A DNA stretch of 64,000 bases from Heliocidaris tuberculata (Eukaryota > Echinodermata > Echinoidea > Camarodonta > Echinometridae): the NCBI GenBank assembly GCA_025618425.1, contig CM046833.1, forward strand, positions 186,001 to 250,000. The letters run 5' to 3'. The translations under genes and the position numbers were made by a program. Shown here in pieces: positions 12,176 to 23,879 of the stretch; position 1 is the stretch's first letter; the number at the start of each line of letters is the position of its first letter. The notes below the pieces were generated by a model. The model saw nothing but the letters and a program-made list of their open reading frames with translations, was not told the DNA's origin and did no database searches.

Positions 12176-13670
12176 AGGGATGACATATAGTGTGTGTGTA
12201 TGTGTGTCAATAAAAAGGAAACCCATATTCAAGTCCTAATTTCCTAAAAGCAAAGGAAAATTGCAATTGATAATCTCTTCTCTAATCTGATTGGTTGCCC
12301 CCAAAATATCATCATCGATGACTGAGAACTGGCTAATTTGGCAATGAGGATTTTGGGAAGCGTTCCCAATAGGCCGCACGATATTTTGGCTAGAGAGCCG
12401 GTTGATTTGAGGTCTGAAGGCCGGTCGAAATAAGTTAAGTGGGCCTCCACATCAAAATTTTAGTCCTAGTCTGCCCCTGCATGCACATGTAGGCCTATCT
12501 GTATGGTTATTTCACCTAGTATTATTGTGTTGATTCAAGTGATATTTCTAGTCACCATAAGACCTAAAACCCACAATCAGTTATCATAAAAATTCCAGTC
12601 CATTTTCATGTGATGGTTAGCAATATAAAGAGGATTTTCTTGTGCGATGACTATTTTGCCACAGGGGCAAATCTTGGTATGCTTTAGTGTGTCATGAACA
12701 TTTCTAGAAACATTTGAAGCAGTAAAGAAAAGATTTTGTTACTTTGAAGCACAGTGTCTAATTTAAGACAAGTGATGAACACTAATTTCACAAATAACAT
12801 TGGAAAAATGCATAAAGAGAATGTGAATATTAAGTACAGTCCCGAATAATATGATTCAAATGTTTCCTGAATTAATCAAATTGATCATGCTCATAACATG
12901 TTACTGGACACTGAGTTTATCAGTGACAGTTGAACTTCCCAACTGCATTATGCCAAATGCATATTAGATTGTCGTGGCAGAATATTCATTCCTCTCAACT
13001 ATATGCCATATTCATAGTTTTATAGTTTCCATGAAATGAAAATGGTTGTAATTTTGTCTCTAATTATATTTTTCTATCAAATTTGCTCTGAACAGATGCC
13101 ATCTCAAAATCACTACAGACTGAGCGTTTACATTTTAGTCAACATTAAATGACAGTGCTGCAGTTTTATGTGGTTGCATGAGATGTAGATATCATGTCGA
13201 TTCTTGCAATAATTAAATTTATGTGTTCTTGTAACTATGCAGCAATTTCAAAGGAAACAGAATCATCACTAAAAATGAATTTTCTATTGCCCATCTTTGA
13301 TCAAGTGGAGAATAATGCTGGTGCCCCCCCCCCCCCCAACATTATTTCCCCTCAATAAAAAGGCTGGATCCACAGTACGCCACTGCCAGATCCGAGTGTG
13401 TGTGTGTGTGGGAGTGTGTGTGTGTGTGTGTGGAGACAGGGAAGTTCACCACCACTATTTAAAAGGTATGAAAAAAAGAGATTAAAAATGAAAATTGGAA
13501 TGTGTGACAAGTACATGTTAAAGCAATATTATTAACTTTTTTTGGTTGTGTCCAACAACAGGACACTGAAATACTCATGCACTGACATAACATGATGATA
13601 CTATAAAGGGAAATCCACACATCACCGCAAGTTCTTCCGAAGACAAGTAGAACTTAGAAGTATTGAAGTT
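12176..13670. other. no gene recognised
   Basis: AT-rich sequence with a poly-C run near 13,325 and an interrupted (GT)n at 13,396-13,432. A reading frame at 12,244-12,450 (-) has no recognisable motif. A fragment of the AAGGGAAATCCAC MITE end lies at about 13,605. Confidence 0.45.
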
Positions 13671-13677
13671 ACAAATA

Positions 13678-15075
13678 CACTCTTAAAAAAGTTGGGCAAA
13701 AAAATGCCCAATTTTTAACCAACACTGGGCAACATACTGTCCACACAACTTTTGGTTAAAATTTGCCCAACTGATGTTGGGCAATCCATTTACTATGTTG
13801 TTGGGCAAATTAAATTGCCCATCAGTTGGTGACCCATTAGATTTTACCCAACTCTACAATTGCCCAACTGTTGGTTATATTCTCAGTTGGGTAATTATTG
13901 CCCAACCAATCTTACCCAATAGGATTGCCCAACCCTCTATTTGTTCAGCTGTTTGGTTGGGCAAATTCAGCTGCCCAATTTATTGTTTCCTTTTTCCTCC
14001 AACCTAGGTAAAAAAAAATGAAATCTGCTTGTTACGTCCTTCTGGATCTTAACCTAATCAATCCTAACCTATCCTATTTTAAGCTATCCTATCCTATATC
14101 TTAAAGCTCATAGACAGTCTCGGTAGCAAAAATCATACTGGCAAGAAACTTATCTAACATAGTCACATACTATTCTCCTTTTATCATAAGGCACATGTAC
14201 GAGATTATTTAACATTCCATTCACGATTTCGAACAAATTTTAGTGTAAATATCTGAAAGAAACGCTTGGTAACGGTTTTTCACTGCCTCACGCTGAGACC
14301 ATATCCACCCGAAGGTTCCCCACACAATAAACCTAGCGCTTCGCACTATGTGTAGCGTATTCTATAACACACAGCAATCCTCGTGTGAGTAATGTGTGTG
14401 GCCGTTGTTCGAATTTACATCCCCTCTTTTTTGGGCCAGGGATTTTGATTCTTTTCACCTCTAATTCGATAAATATTTCACTTGAGGAGGAAAAAACTTC
14501 ACAGCATCTTAGTTATGTTAGTACCCTGCTATTTATTAAGTAAAATCAAAGAAATCTCACGAAAAGTTTTTGAGGGCTTCCCAAAACTATCTAATACCTT
14601 TAACCTATCCTATCCTAGTCCTATCCTATCCAGTTAGTGCAAACTAGTGCAAGCTCTTATATACCCCTTATATTTTTTAATGCATTCGGTGACAGTTAGT
14701 AAATCGGGCCACCCCAAACCATACGCTACTAAAAATTCATGAATATTCATATAAGTGTTTTCCCTAATATTGGGTAAAAATATTTACCACAAGTTGGGCA
14801 AAAGCGAATTTCTAACCAACCATCAGTTACCCAACAAAATTTACCCAACTGGCAAAGGAAATGTGACAAAATTACACAACTACAGGGCAACAAGTACCCA
14901 ACCCATAATTACCAAATACTGTTGGTAAATATATGCCCAATATTTAGGTAAAAAGTATTGACCAATATTGGTTACACCACTCGAGTGTCCAGTTGGTTAA
15001 TAATAGCCCAGAATTGGGAATATTTTTAACCAACCAGCAGTTACCCAACTAAATTTACCCAACATTTTAAGAGTG
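13678..15075. mobile_element. word-palindromic element, TTGGGCAA family, TA target
   Basis: The ends are inverted (CACTCTTAAAAAAGTTGGGC and its near complement), flanked by TA. The arms, 13,678-14,000 and about 14,760-15,075, are full of the word TTGGGCAA or TTGGGTAA in both orientations. The centre (about 14,030-14,760) is unrelated and holds the repeat described at 14,100, flanked by CCTAT-rich sequence. No coding capacity. Confidence 0.8.
14100..14606. repeat. interspersed repeat S, copy 1
   Basis: About 505 bp from CTTAAAGCTCATAGACAGTC to AATACCTTTAACCT, near-identical to 55,230-55,735. It lies inside the TTGGGCAA element, with CCTAT-rich sequence on both sides. Class unknown. Confidence 0.8.
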
Positions 15076-15349
15076 TAGGTAAAAAATGGAATGAAAAAAA
15101 AAGGACTTTTGATATTTGAGATTACAAAAACAGTGGTATTGTATTTCAGTTTGAACTATTAATGTCATTGTGACGTGATGTAGTCAACTATACTCTTACA
15201 CATAAAACATTCTCCATAAAACATTCTACATTCTCTAGGTTCAAAGTTCAGTGTAAAAAATATCTATTAGACAATTTCAAATGAATTAGTTAAGCTAATG
15301 TGAAACATTTAATTGATGTTATGTAGATTGGCCAGCCTACTTTAGTTTT

Positions 15350-15425
15350 GAGTGCTCTGTGTGGTGTGGATGTGTATGGGGTGTGAGGGTGTGGGGTGTG
15401 TGTGTGGGTGTGTGTGTGTGTGTGT
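15350..15425. repeat. (GT)n-rich microsatellite
   Basis: Interrupted GT repeat with GGGTGTG variants, directly visible. Confidence 0.9.
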
Positions 15426-15429
15426 TTAT

Positions 15430-16577
15430 GGTCTCCTTTTTGTAGGTTTATCTTATCCCATTGTATATATATATTACTATTTGTTGTGATTTGTACTTGC
15501 CATGTCGTAGTGTTAGTGTGTGAACACTAATTTATTTGTACCTCATAGGGCCCCACTCACAAGCCCTGCTTCTTTCGGGGTCCTAAAAACCATGTAAACT
15601 TTTTGTATCAGCGATTGTATTATCTTGATGTTTGGTTTTTGAATAAATTGACATTCAAAAATGACTGAGATACATGTTTAATTTTCCAAATTCATGCATG
15701 GATGAGCTGGATTTTCCATGAAAGGAGACATATTTATATAACATGCTAGCAATACTGTAGATGAATACTACCTGCAGGGATAAATATGTGCAGAATGAAA
15801 ATTTATGACATCTCATACAAGTAGGATAAGCGAGTTTTTTGTCCATCTAAGATTTGTAAGTAAAAATATCAACTTTCAAACATTCATTACGTTATCTTGT
15901 TTTCAGCTTGTTAAAATTGTCAACCAAAATTTTTGCTTCCTATACAATTCAACTTGTTACAGAGAGAGAGAGAGAGAGATGAGATGATAAAGGAGATAAG
16001 TTATTGCTTTGAAACAAGTCTTTGTTGTGTCAACTAATATTGTCTTGCTAACCAATAAGAGCAAACATTTTTTTAATGCATAGTAGAGGATTAATCAACA
16101 CTTTCTCTCATACAAGTACCTCCAAGTTCTTCAAACTATTGATACCATAGAAACTAAAAATTTTGGCATACATTTATACACATTTACAGATACGCTTTTG
16201 ACTTTTTAATGCATTTCATATTGCATTAGTGAGCAAATACTTTATTTGGTAACATACTTTTTAGTTGGTACATGTACATTCCAATCTTTAAAACCTTATC
16301 AGATCATGTTGAGATGAAATTCTATATTCACCAAGCATATTTACTGTTGCCGTCAATTTTCCCTTAACATTTAATTTCAAATGAAAATACAGTTATATAT
16401 ACCTTGAAATTGGGGGGGGGGGGGAGTTGAAACTTGGTCAATTATAATAAATATAATCATACACAACCACACTTCTGTAGATATCAAAAGGAGTAGTCAA
16501 TGTCATGCAAAATGTTACATGAAAAACACAATAAATAAATGCAATGCACTTATATCAAAGTTTTAATTCAGTGAATG
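15430..16577. other. no gene recognised
   Basis: AT-rich sequence with an (AG)n at about 15,960-15,980 and a poly-G near 16,412-16,424. No supported exon. Confidence 0.5.
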
Positions 16578-16585
16578 ACTCACAC

Positions 16586-16740
16586 CGGGGCGGATCCAGG
16601 ATTTCGTAAAAGAGGGGCACAGAGCCGGAAAAGTATACAATCAAGGGGAAAATTTTTTTCATTGTGTACTTAAGGTATGCCAGTTGGGTTTCAAAAGAGG
16701 GGGCACAGCTAGTTTTCCCCCTATGTAGATCCGCCACTGG
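16586..16740. mobile_element. 155-bp hAT-like MITE
   Basis: Inverted ends built on GGCGGATCCAGGATTT on the left and GTAGATCCGCCACTGG on the right. They are flanked by a perfect 8-bp target duplication ACTCACAC (16,578-16,585 and 16,741-16,748). An 8-bp duplication and a C-A/G-x-GGCGG end are typical of hAT elements. The start of a second copy is visible at about 63,775. Confidence 0.85.
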
Positions 16741-16783
16741 ACTCACACACACATATAGATTCAGATCACTGATGACTTGCCAT

Positions 16784-18580
16784 GACCCCCCCCCCCCCCA
16801 AAAAAAAAAAAAAAAAAAAAAGAAAGAAGAAAGAAAAAGAAAAGTTAAACCTTAAATGGATATAATAGAATATCCCAATCCAATAAGTACGAATTACCTT
16901 CTTGGTTCAATAGTTTTTAACTCAACTAACTAGTAATTATAATGCATGCACTGTACCCCTGCCAATAAAACCAAGATGAAAAAGAAATTCACAAGAAATA
17001 TACATTTCAACACTTGACTGTATTTTATGAATAAAAAACAAAACAAGATAGTATAGATACACCTTTAAATACATTGTAACATTTGTACATGAAGCATGTA
17101 ATAATTGGACATTAGAAGTTACATGTATGACAAAAATAACAAGAAAACAACAGCAATAACTATAACCATAATATAGAAATAAAATGAATTATATACTAGT
17201 AGACAACAGTGAATTATTATCAGAAAATCATGCATGCTCTATGAAAGAGTGCTGGAAAAATTACTCCTAGAAAAGTTACAAGCTGCCATATAAAAAGATG
17301 ATGACTTGAGGTAGATAGTAGTTGACGTTTTCTCATCAATTAATGTAGTAAAATGCTAAGCACATAAATATTATTGCAGTGAATATACTTGGACAAATTT
17401 TGCACATGTGCATTAAAAATAAGGTGTACATGTTACATCTAGACGCATAGCATTAGACAACTGGATAGTGATAATAATTTCAACTTTACTTCATGTTTCA
17501 TGAATTTCGACTGAAAGGGTGTCCTCCCTACATTTCTTAAAATGATGATGAGATGAGACTGTACCCTAACACTTTGTAAGACCCAAATATACGGCTCCAT
17601 ATAACTGACTTATATTCACATGTAATTTGGAGCTTGGTTTGTAAGGAAACTTAACATCAAATCTGAATTTCCAATTAATGGGGATTAGACAATAATTTCC
17701 ACATATACATCTATGACAGAATAATAGCGACCCCCCCCCCCCCCCACCAAAAAAATCAGTTGCACAAAGTCAATACAGTCTGTGCATAAAGTGTTGAGTG
17801 ATCTATGAAGCCAAAATGCAGGATCAATAGATTACAGAAAAAAATACAATCTCAAATTTGTGCAGACTTGGTATATATACATGCAAGTAAGTATACTGAG
17901 CAGTAAAAAAAAAAAAAAAAAAAAAAAAAAATCAGTGGAATGAGGAACTAATAAGAACAATAGTGAGCATGCTAACAGACACTTAGAAGAAATGTAGTCC
18001 TTTTAGATGATTTGATGATCTACTGAAAAGTAATTTTGACATTTTTCACTGAATGTTCAACACCAGGCCTACAAATGAATAATATAAATGTGTACGAAAC
18101 CAATGTTTTACAACAAAAATATAAAATACATGTACTAATAATGAGCAAATGATAAGACATCGAACTGATTGTTCAAAACCACATAGATATAACATCCTGT
18201 GCAAATTTGATTTGTGCTCTACAGCATGTACATAATATACAGCATGTAATTTACAGCATATTTCTGTTAACTCTTAAAAAATTTCCTGGTAGAAACAACC
18301 TAATCAATGCAATAAATGCATGATGAGCAATTCAAATTACTTTGCACCAGTTTCTATCAAAACAGAATTCCATTAAAAAACACAAGATTATGATTCAATA
18401 TTGGTGCATGAGTACAGAAACACTGGCATTCATTTTGTGAAAAACCTGTAGATTGTTCACCATCTTAAATTCTGAACATATAACGTAATTTTCATCACAC
18501 TTGTGCATTCACAATGCTTGAGATAATAATTCTCAAACTCCCAGTCCCAATTTCATTGAATAAGCCATTACTTATTAAGA
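16784..18580. other. no gene; homopolymers
   Basis: Poly-C/poly-A at about 16,786-16,820, poly-C at about 17,730 and poly-A at 17,907-17,931, in AT-rich DNA without a coding signal. Confidence 0.5.
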
Positions 18581-18590
18581 AATGGTTATA

Positions 18591-20078
18591 CAGTGTGTCC
18601 CAGAAAAAACGAAACCGAGATTGATCGATACATAATCATATCTTTATCACAATTATGATTAATAAGTGGCACATATTTGTAAAGCTTAGAGTCTCTTCTT
18701 TCCTTCGATACCACTCATATGATACATATTTCACGCATGAGTGAATAATAACAATGTAAAGTTGGGATGTCAAAAATTCATTTGGCCAACGATGTTTGAA
18801 TTTTAAAAAGATAATCACATGTCTAAAAAATTCATTTTCCGCCCTTTCGTTTGACACCTTAATCTTGAAAAATGACCAACGGATGACAGAGATAACTAGA
18901 ATTTAAATATTGATTGCATTTCGATGATCTTTAAAAATCCTTTGTTCCATAACTCCGCATCGGTTTTCAGCATGAATGGATGCGGAGAAAGTCATGGATG
19001 GTCTAAAAGCTTTCGAGTAGAAACCAATATTATCCCACCCTCCTCATCCTCATTGCCTATTATTACCACCACCTCCCCCCCCCCCCCCCCCCCATCATGC
19101 CAATCTTTCCCGGAACCTCAAACCCTACACTCCCCCAAGTTCCCCCTCTCTTTTCCTCTCCCACTTTATGTGTGGAGTGTGTGTGTGTGTGTGGGTGTGG
19201 TTGTGCGTGTGTGGATGTGTGTTAGAGAGAGAGAGAGGATGTTTGTGTATGGTCCAATGATCTTTAGTTAGATTTAAGCAAACACCACTGCATAATCGTT
19301 TAACTTGCATGATCAAACCAGCTATCCCTCCCTCACTCATTTCCACTTCCATCCCCTACACCACTCGGAACACTAAAAACTCTTCATCCCTCATGTACAC
19401 TTCCATTCTCTCCCTCCGTATATTTGTAGGTGTGTGTGAGTGTGTGTGTTGATGTTATGGCTGTTTGTTTATCTAATTAATAAGTCGTAAACTCGGCATA
19501 CCCGTCAACACTCTCAGTACAAAATAACTTTATTTTCCATGAATGTCATTCATAAATGAAGACCTTCTTCATGATCAATGAGCGTTTATCATTTTGGAGA
19601 CGTTTTATACTGACCACTCCATTTTGTTGACGATCAACCACGCATGCAGTCTTTTGTCTTCTTTGTTCACTGCTATGGCAGGCAGCGAGTACAAACGAAT
19701 TCATTCATTATGGAAATGCAAGCATCACTTTAAACAAACAGAACTTACTCATTCCTGGCTCATTTTTATCCATTGAGGTGTCAAATTAAAGAGAAGAAAA
19801 TTATCTATTAAGGAGTATTAATTTCATATTGCAATGATAAATATGTTTTCTAATATATTACTTGGAATTCTAGGTATCGTTGTGCAGTGGACTTTTTGGA
19901 AGCCCTGTTTCATATTGTTCTCATTCACTCATGCGTGAAGCATGTGTCATAGAAGTAGTACGTGATGAAAGAAGAGGGACTAAGCTTTAAAAATATGTAT
20001 TGATTATTGATCATAATTATGATTAAAATATAATAATTCATCGATACATCACGGTTTCGTTTTTTCTGGGACACACTG
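18591..20078. mobile_element. long-TIR non-autonomous element, TA target (copy 2)
   Basis: 1,488 bp, almost identical to 7,945-9,435 and in the same orientation. Visible differences are the length and composition of the central poly-C run and single-base changes such as an extra C at about 19,502. It is flanked by TA. Unlike copy 1 it does not sit inside a MITE. The near identity points to recent mobility. Confidence 0.88.
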
Positions 20079-20376
20079 TACATTCATATGGCTTAACTTT
20101 TATCACAGACATTGATGGATATATGTGAAATGTGAACACCTGGATGGGGGAAAAAAAATCATAAAGTTATGTCTAATTGAAATGCGAAAGGTCCTCTACT
20201 GGTCATTAAAGTCATATGTTTTCCATTCAAATATGTTGGATACAGGGCTAAGACAAGGAATATGGGGCAGCTTATTCATTCCGAATCAGGTAATACACTT
20301 TTTGCCTTGTTTCGTTATGTTCAATTTTGACATTTCATTAAAATCAAAAGTTATCACATCTTCAATAAAAACATGA

Positions 20377-20601
20377 ATGCGACAAAGTAGCCCCACATCC
20401 AAAAGCTTTATAGAACGGCAGCTTACAAATTACTGGCTGAAGTTTCTGAAAATTCTTGATGAAACTGATGCCATCTGGGTACCTCATGTCAGTCCAGACC
20501 TGCAAAGAGATATAAGAGATGGCAGACTTGATGGTAAAAATAGAAATGAATTCATATCAAAACATTTGAAGATGATATCTATTAGTTTGGAAAATACTTG
20601 A
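20377..20601 (+). CDS. possible exon or coding remnant, unknown
   Basis: An open frame whose central part (FLKILDETDAIWVPHVSPDL then QRDIRDGRLDGK) has convincing protein-like composition. A donor-like GATGGTAAAA follows RLDG at about 20,535. The preceding 20,125-20,376 also contains a 10-residue coding-like piece ending at a CAGGTAATA donor (about 20,289). No domain recognised. It could be two exons of an unidentified gene or a fragment of an old retroelement. Confidence 0.22.
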   Translation: MRQSSPTSKSFIERQLTNYWLKFLKILDETDAIWVPHVSPDLQRDIRDGRLDGKNRNEFISKHLKMISISLENT

Positions 20602-20609
20602 AGCTAAAA

Positions 20610-22070
20610 GCTCATCATTATCTTTGCTAAGATGGGTCTCCCACCACTTTTTTATATAAGTTACTTAAATCTGCCCTTCCAATGAATGAAAATGATACTG
20701 GCATCATAACCTACAATAGTGATTTCAAAGATTGCCTTCTTGGGCTTTTTAGAGAGACTTGTGTTACCAGAATTTTGTCTAAATGTCAAGGCACATTAAG
20801 GTTTATGCAACAAACCCTACCAATGAATTCTGCACTATGCAAAGCTGCTTACTAGCCACACATGTATGTACATAAGCAAGTGAATCAGTTTAAAGAATAG
20901 CATGTTTGAAAAGAAAGCATTGTTTGTGCTTTGGTAAAATCTCAAAACAGACGAAACCCCTAAGCAATGGGAGTTAAGAGACTCATGATCAGAGTCTAGC
21001 AAGTTATTCAAACTATGACAAAATTAACAATGAGTGCATATTAGAAGTATATAGGTATCACATTGCTTTTAAAGATATTTGGAGTTGGCATTATAACTGT
21101 ACATAAAAAAAAATTGTAAATAATGAAAATATGCCAATGTAAATGCATATTTGCAAAGATGGTTTATCAATGCATTGCAGTGAATCTTTATGTTTTAATA
21201 TTGTGGAAAATTGCAATTATTTCAGAGTTTGAATTTGCTACCCACGTGGACAAAGTGTGATAGTTAATACTTGTAGACATCATCACATTTTTTATCCTCA
21301 AACAACCATATGGAATCGAATGAAATCCCTTAAATAAAAGTTACAAGCTCATTTTGACTGAGGATCAATAACCGAGTAAGGTCTGAATTAATTTTTCACA
21401 TGTCACTTTATCACTGTAGACCCATCAGACAAAATAAAACAAGTGCCATCTGAGGGTAAATTTCGTTTGGCTTCCTACAGTATAAAGCACAAAATATTTG
21501 AGTTATTAGGACTCTCTTAATATTAAGGCCAGATAAGGATGCCCTCTTTCTTCCATGATGTGTATTATATCTTACGTTCATAATGACGGAAGAAAGCAAA
21601 ATTTCAATTTTCAATTATGATCATCTGGGAATAGGTCCAGGGGCTGGCTCCAGTATAGGAAATCATAACAAAACTTACACTTGAAGATTTCATGAAAACA
21701 AACATGGAGCTTGTATATGAAAAGAAGACACCAATTAAAACAAACAACAACAAACAAAGGAAATACATATAAGGCATGTCAAAAAAATCAAACAAAACAA
21801 ACCACTACTACATGTACCTGATATACTGCTGAATGGGGTCAGTTCTGTTTGCTGAGAAATAAGCTTGGGAGTCTTGAACTAGTTGACAGCAAAACTCTTT
21901 CCTCAGTTTTATATTACATCACTCCAAAATAGACTGTAATTAACACAAAGGAGCAAGAAAGAAATAATTACAATAAAGTACATGAATGAACATATAAATA
22001 AACAAAAATAAAATGACTTTACTTTTTCCCCAAGTGTGCATTTCACTGAAATAATCATAGACAAACTATC
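20610..22070. other. no gene recognised
   Basis: AT-rich sequence with no supported feature. Confidence 0.5.
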
Positions 22071-22077
22071 AAAGTGT

Positions 22078-22607
22078 CTACCCTGGTATTTAATTGATTT
22101 GAATAAAAGCAGAAAAATGAGAGAAACAGAATAGTAAAAGTTTGAGAAAAATCTGATAAGAAATAAGTTATGAATTTTTGAAGTGGTAATCAATCAAACA
22201 CAAATTGGCAACTCCATGTCATATCTTGCGAGCTCCTCTCCGATTTGCTCAGTACAGAAAATGTCATAAATTTGCATTTTCTTAGTTTCTGATTAAGGAA
22301 TAGATTTGTTTCGTACAGGTTTTGTGTAAAAACATATGAGCAATGATTACATCTAAGGTGCATGTATGTTTGAATATTTTCTTTAGAGAAAATGAAAATT
22401 AATGACTTATGGGTACAGGGAAAATGGGAGAGGAACTCACCAGGTATGTCACAGAGTTGTCAATTTGTGCTTGATTGATTACAACTTCAAAAATTCATGA
22501 CTTTCTTACTTCTTATCACATTTTGCTCAAACCTTCACTGATCAGTTTCTTTCATTTTTCCGCTTCCTTTAAAACCAACTTGTAATGAGGGTGGACTTTC
22601 CCTTTTA
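22078..22607. mobile_element. degenerate copy of the AAGGGAAAGTCCACCCT MITE
   Basis: The right end GGGTGGACTTTCCCTT and the subterminal GATTGATTACAACTTCAAAA match the MITE at 7,812. The left arm has the inverted equivalents (ACCCTGGTATTTAATTG, then AGAAAAATGAGAGAAAC) but its terminal bases have decayed. Confidence 0.6.
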
Positions 22608-22609
22608 GC

Positions 22610-23300
22610 AATGATAATCTGGGAGCGGGTTTGATTTATTACAAGATTTATGTAAGAGACCCTTGGTATACTAATAAAATGTGTAAATGACCAACAAAGA
22701 AATAGCTCAGCTACCTGAAGGGAACCTACATTAACCTTACCCAATGCGCATTGTTTCTATCTTCTTGGGCCATTTTCATCAAACGGCAAGTCAATTCTTT
22801 TGCATTGCATTTTTTCTTTAATTTACTATGTATTTTTACTCAAACTAACAATATCTCTCATACCACAATATTATACTGAATACACTGAGTTATATTTGTC
22901 TCTACCTTGTAAGTTATATGATTACATACATGTACACAACTCGTGCACTTGTAAACCGTAACTCAGTTTGATACTCATTTTACGCAAAATAAGTAGAATT
23001 CAATACAAGGCGTCAAGGCCTCATACTGTACATTCTCATTTTCTTTTATTCTTTTTGTCTTTTTATATCAGTAATTTTTTCTGTGACTTTCAAGAACTTT
23101 GTTTTATTATGTATCAACTTTTCTGTGTATGTGCATGTAAACAAAGCAAATTTCCATTGTTTATTATGGATAATAAAACATTGAACCGAATTGAATTAAA
23201 TTGAACTTTTTAAATTTTCAGTCTCTTTTAATGCATTGTATTTTATTATATTCATCATGCATTACTGTGTTTGCATGAATATTCCAATAAGAAAATACTA
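22610..23300. other. no gene recognised
   Basis: AT-rich sequence without a coding signal. Confidence 0.5.
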
Positions 23301-23307
23301 CAATGTT

Positions 23308-23380
23308 GTTAAATTCAAAGATTTACAAAGATATATTATGCAAAAGAATCTTTTGCATATATCTTTGAATTTAACAATGG

Positions 23381-23420
<40 letters not shown>
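23308..23420. repeat. imperfect palindrome plus (CA)n
   Basis: At 23,308-23,375 an inverted pair around TTAAATTCAAAGAT and ATCTTTGAATTTAA has an inner TGCAAAAGA/TCTTTTGCA stem. A (CA)n run follows at about 23,386-23,419. Confidence 0.8.
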
Positions 23421-23879
23421 AATTGTGTTTTAGTGCAAATGTAATGATGATGTGCTATTTGATTTTGGATTGACATGCGATTAAGAAGAATTGCAGGACC
23501 TCACAATGGATGGTCTGATTTTCAGCAAACTAGGTCTCAAAGTAACTCAAAGGTCTGCCACAATCTGTAAATTTCACCAACTTTGCAGAGAGGAGAATGA
23601 CTTCTATGACTTGTTGAAATGAAAATGAGTTTTTGTCTTTCTACTTCTCATACAGCAGATTGCTATACATTTGGTGAGAGTTTTTAAGGAACACTTATCA
23701 CTGGTTACAATAGTAAAAAAAAAAAAAAAAAAGCCTGAAATTTGCTTTCATTAAGGTGACATAGAAGGAAACATAATGACTTTTGGATAATCCCTTGTCC
23801 CTTTGCAAAAATTCTACAATTTTGTGGTTTGGCTCAATAACTTTCGATTTAGACCCTTAAAAAAATACCATACATGAGT

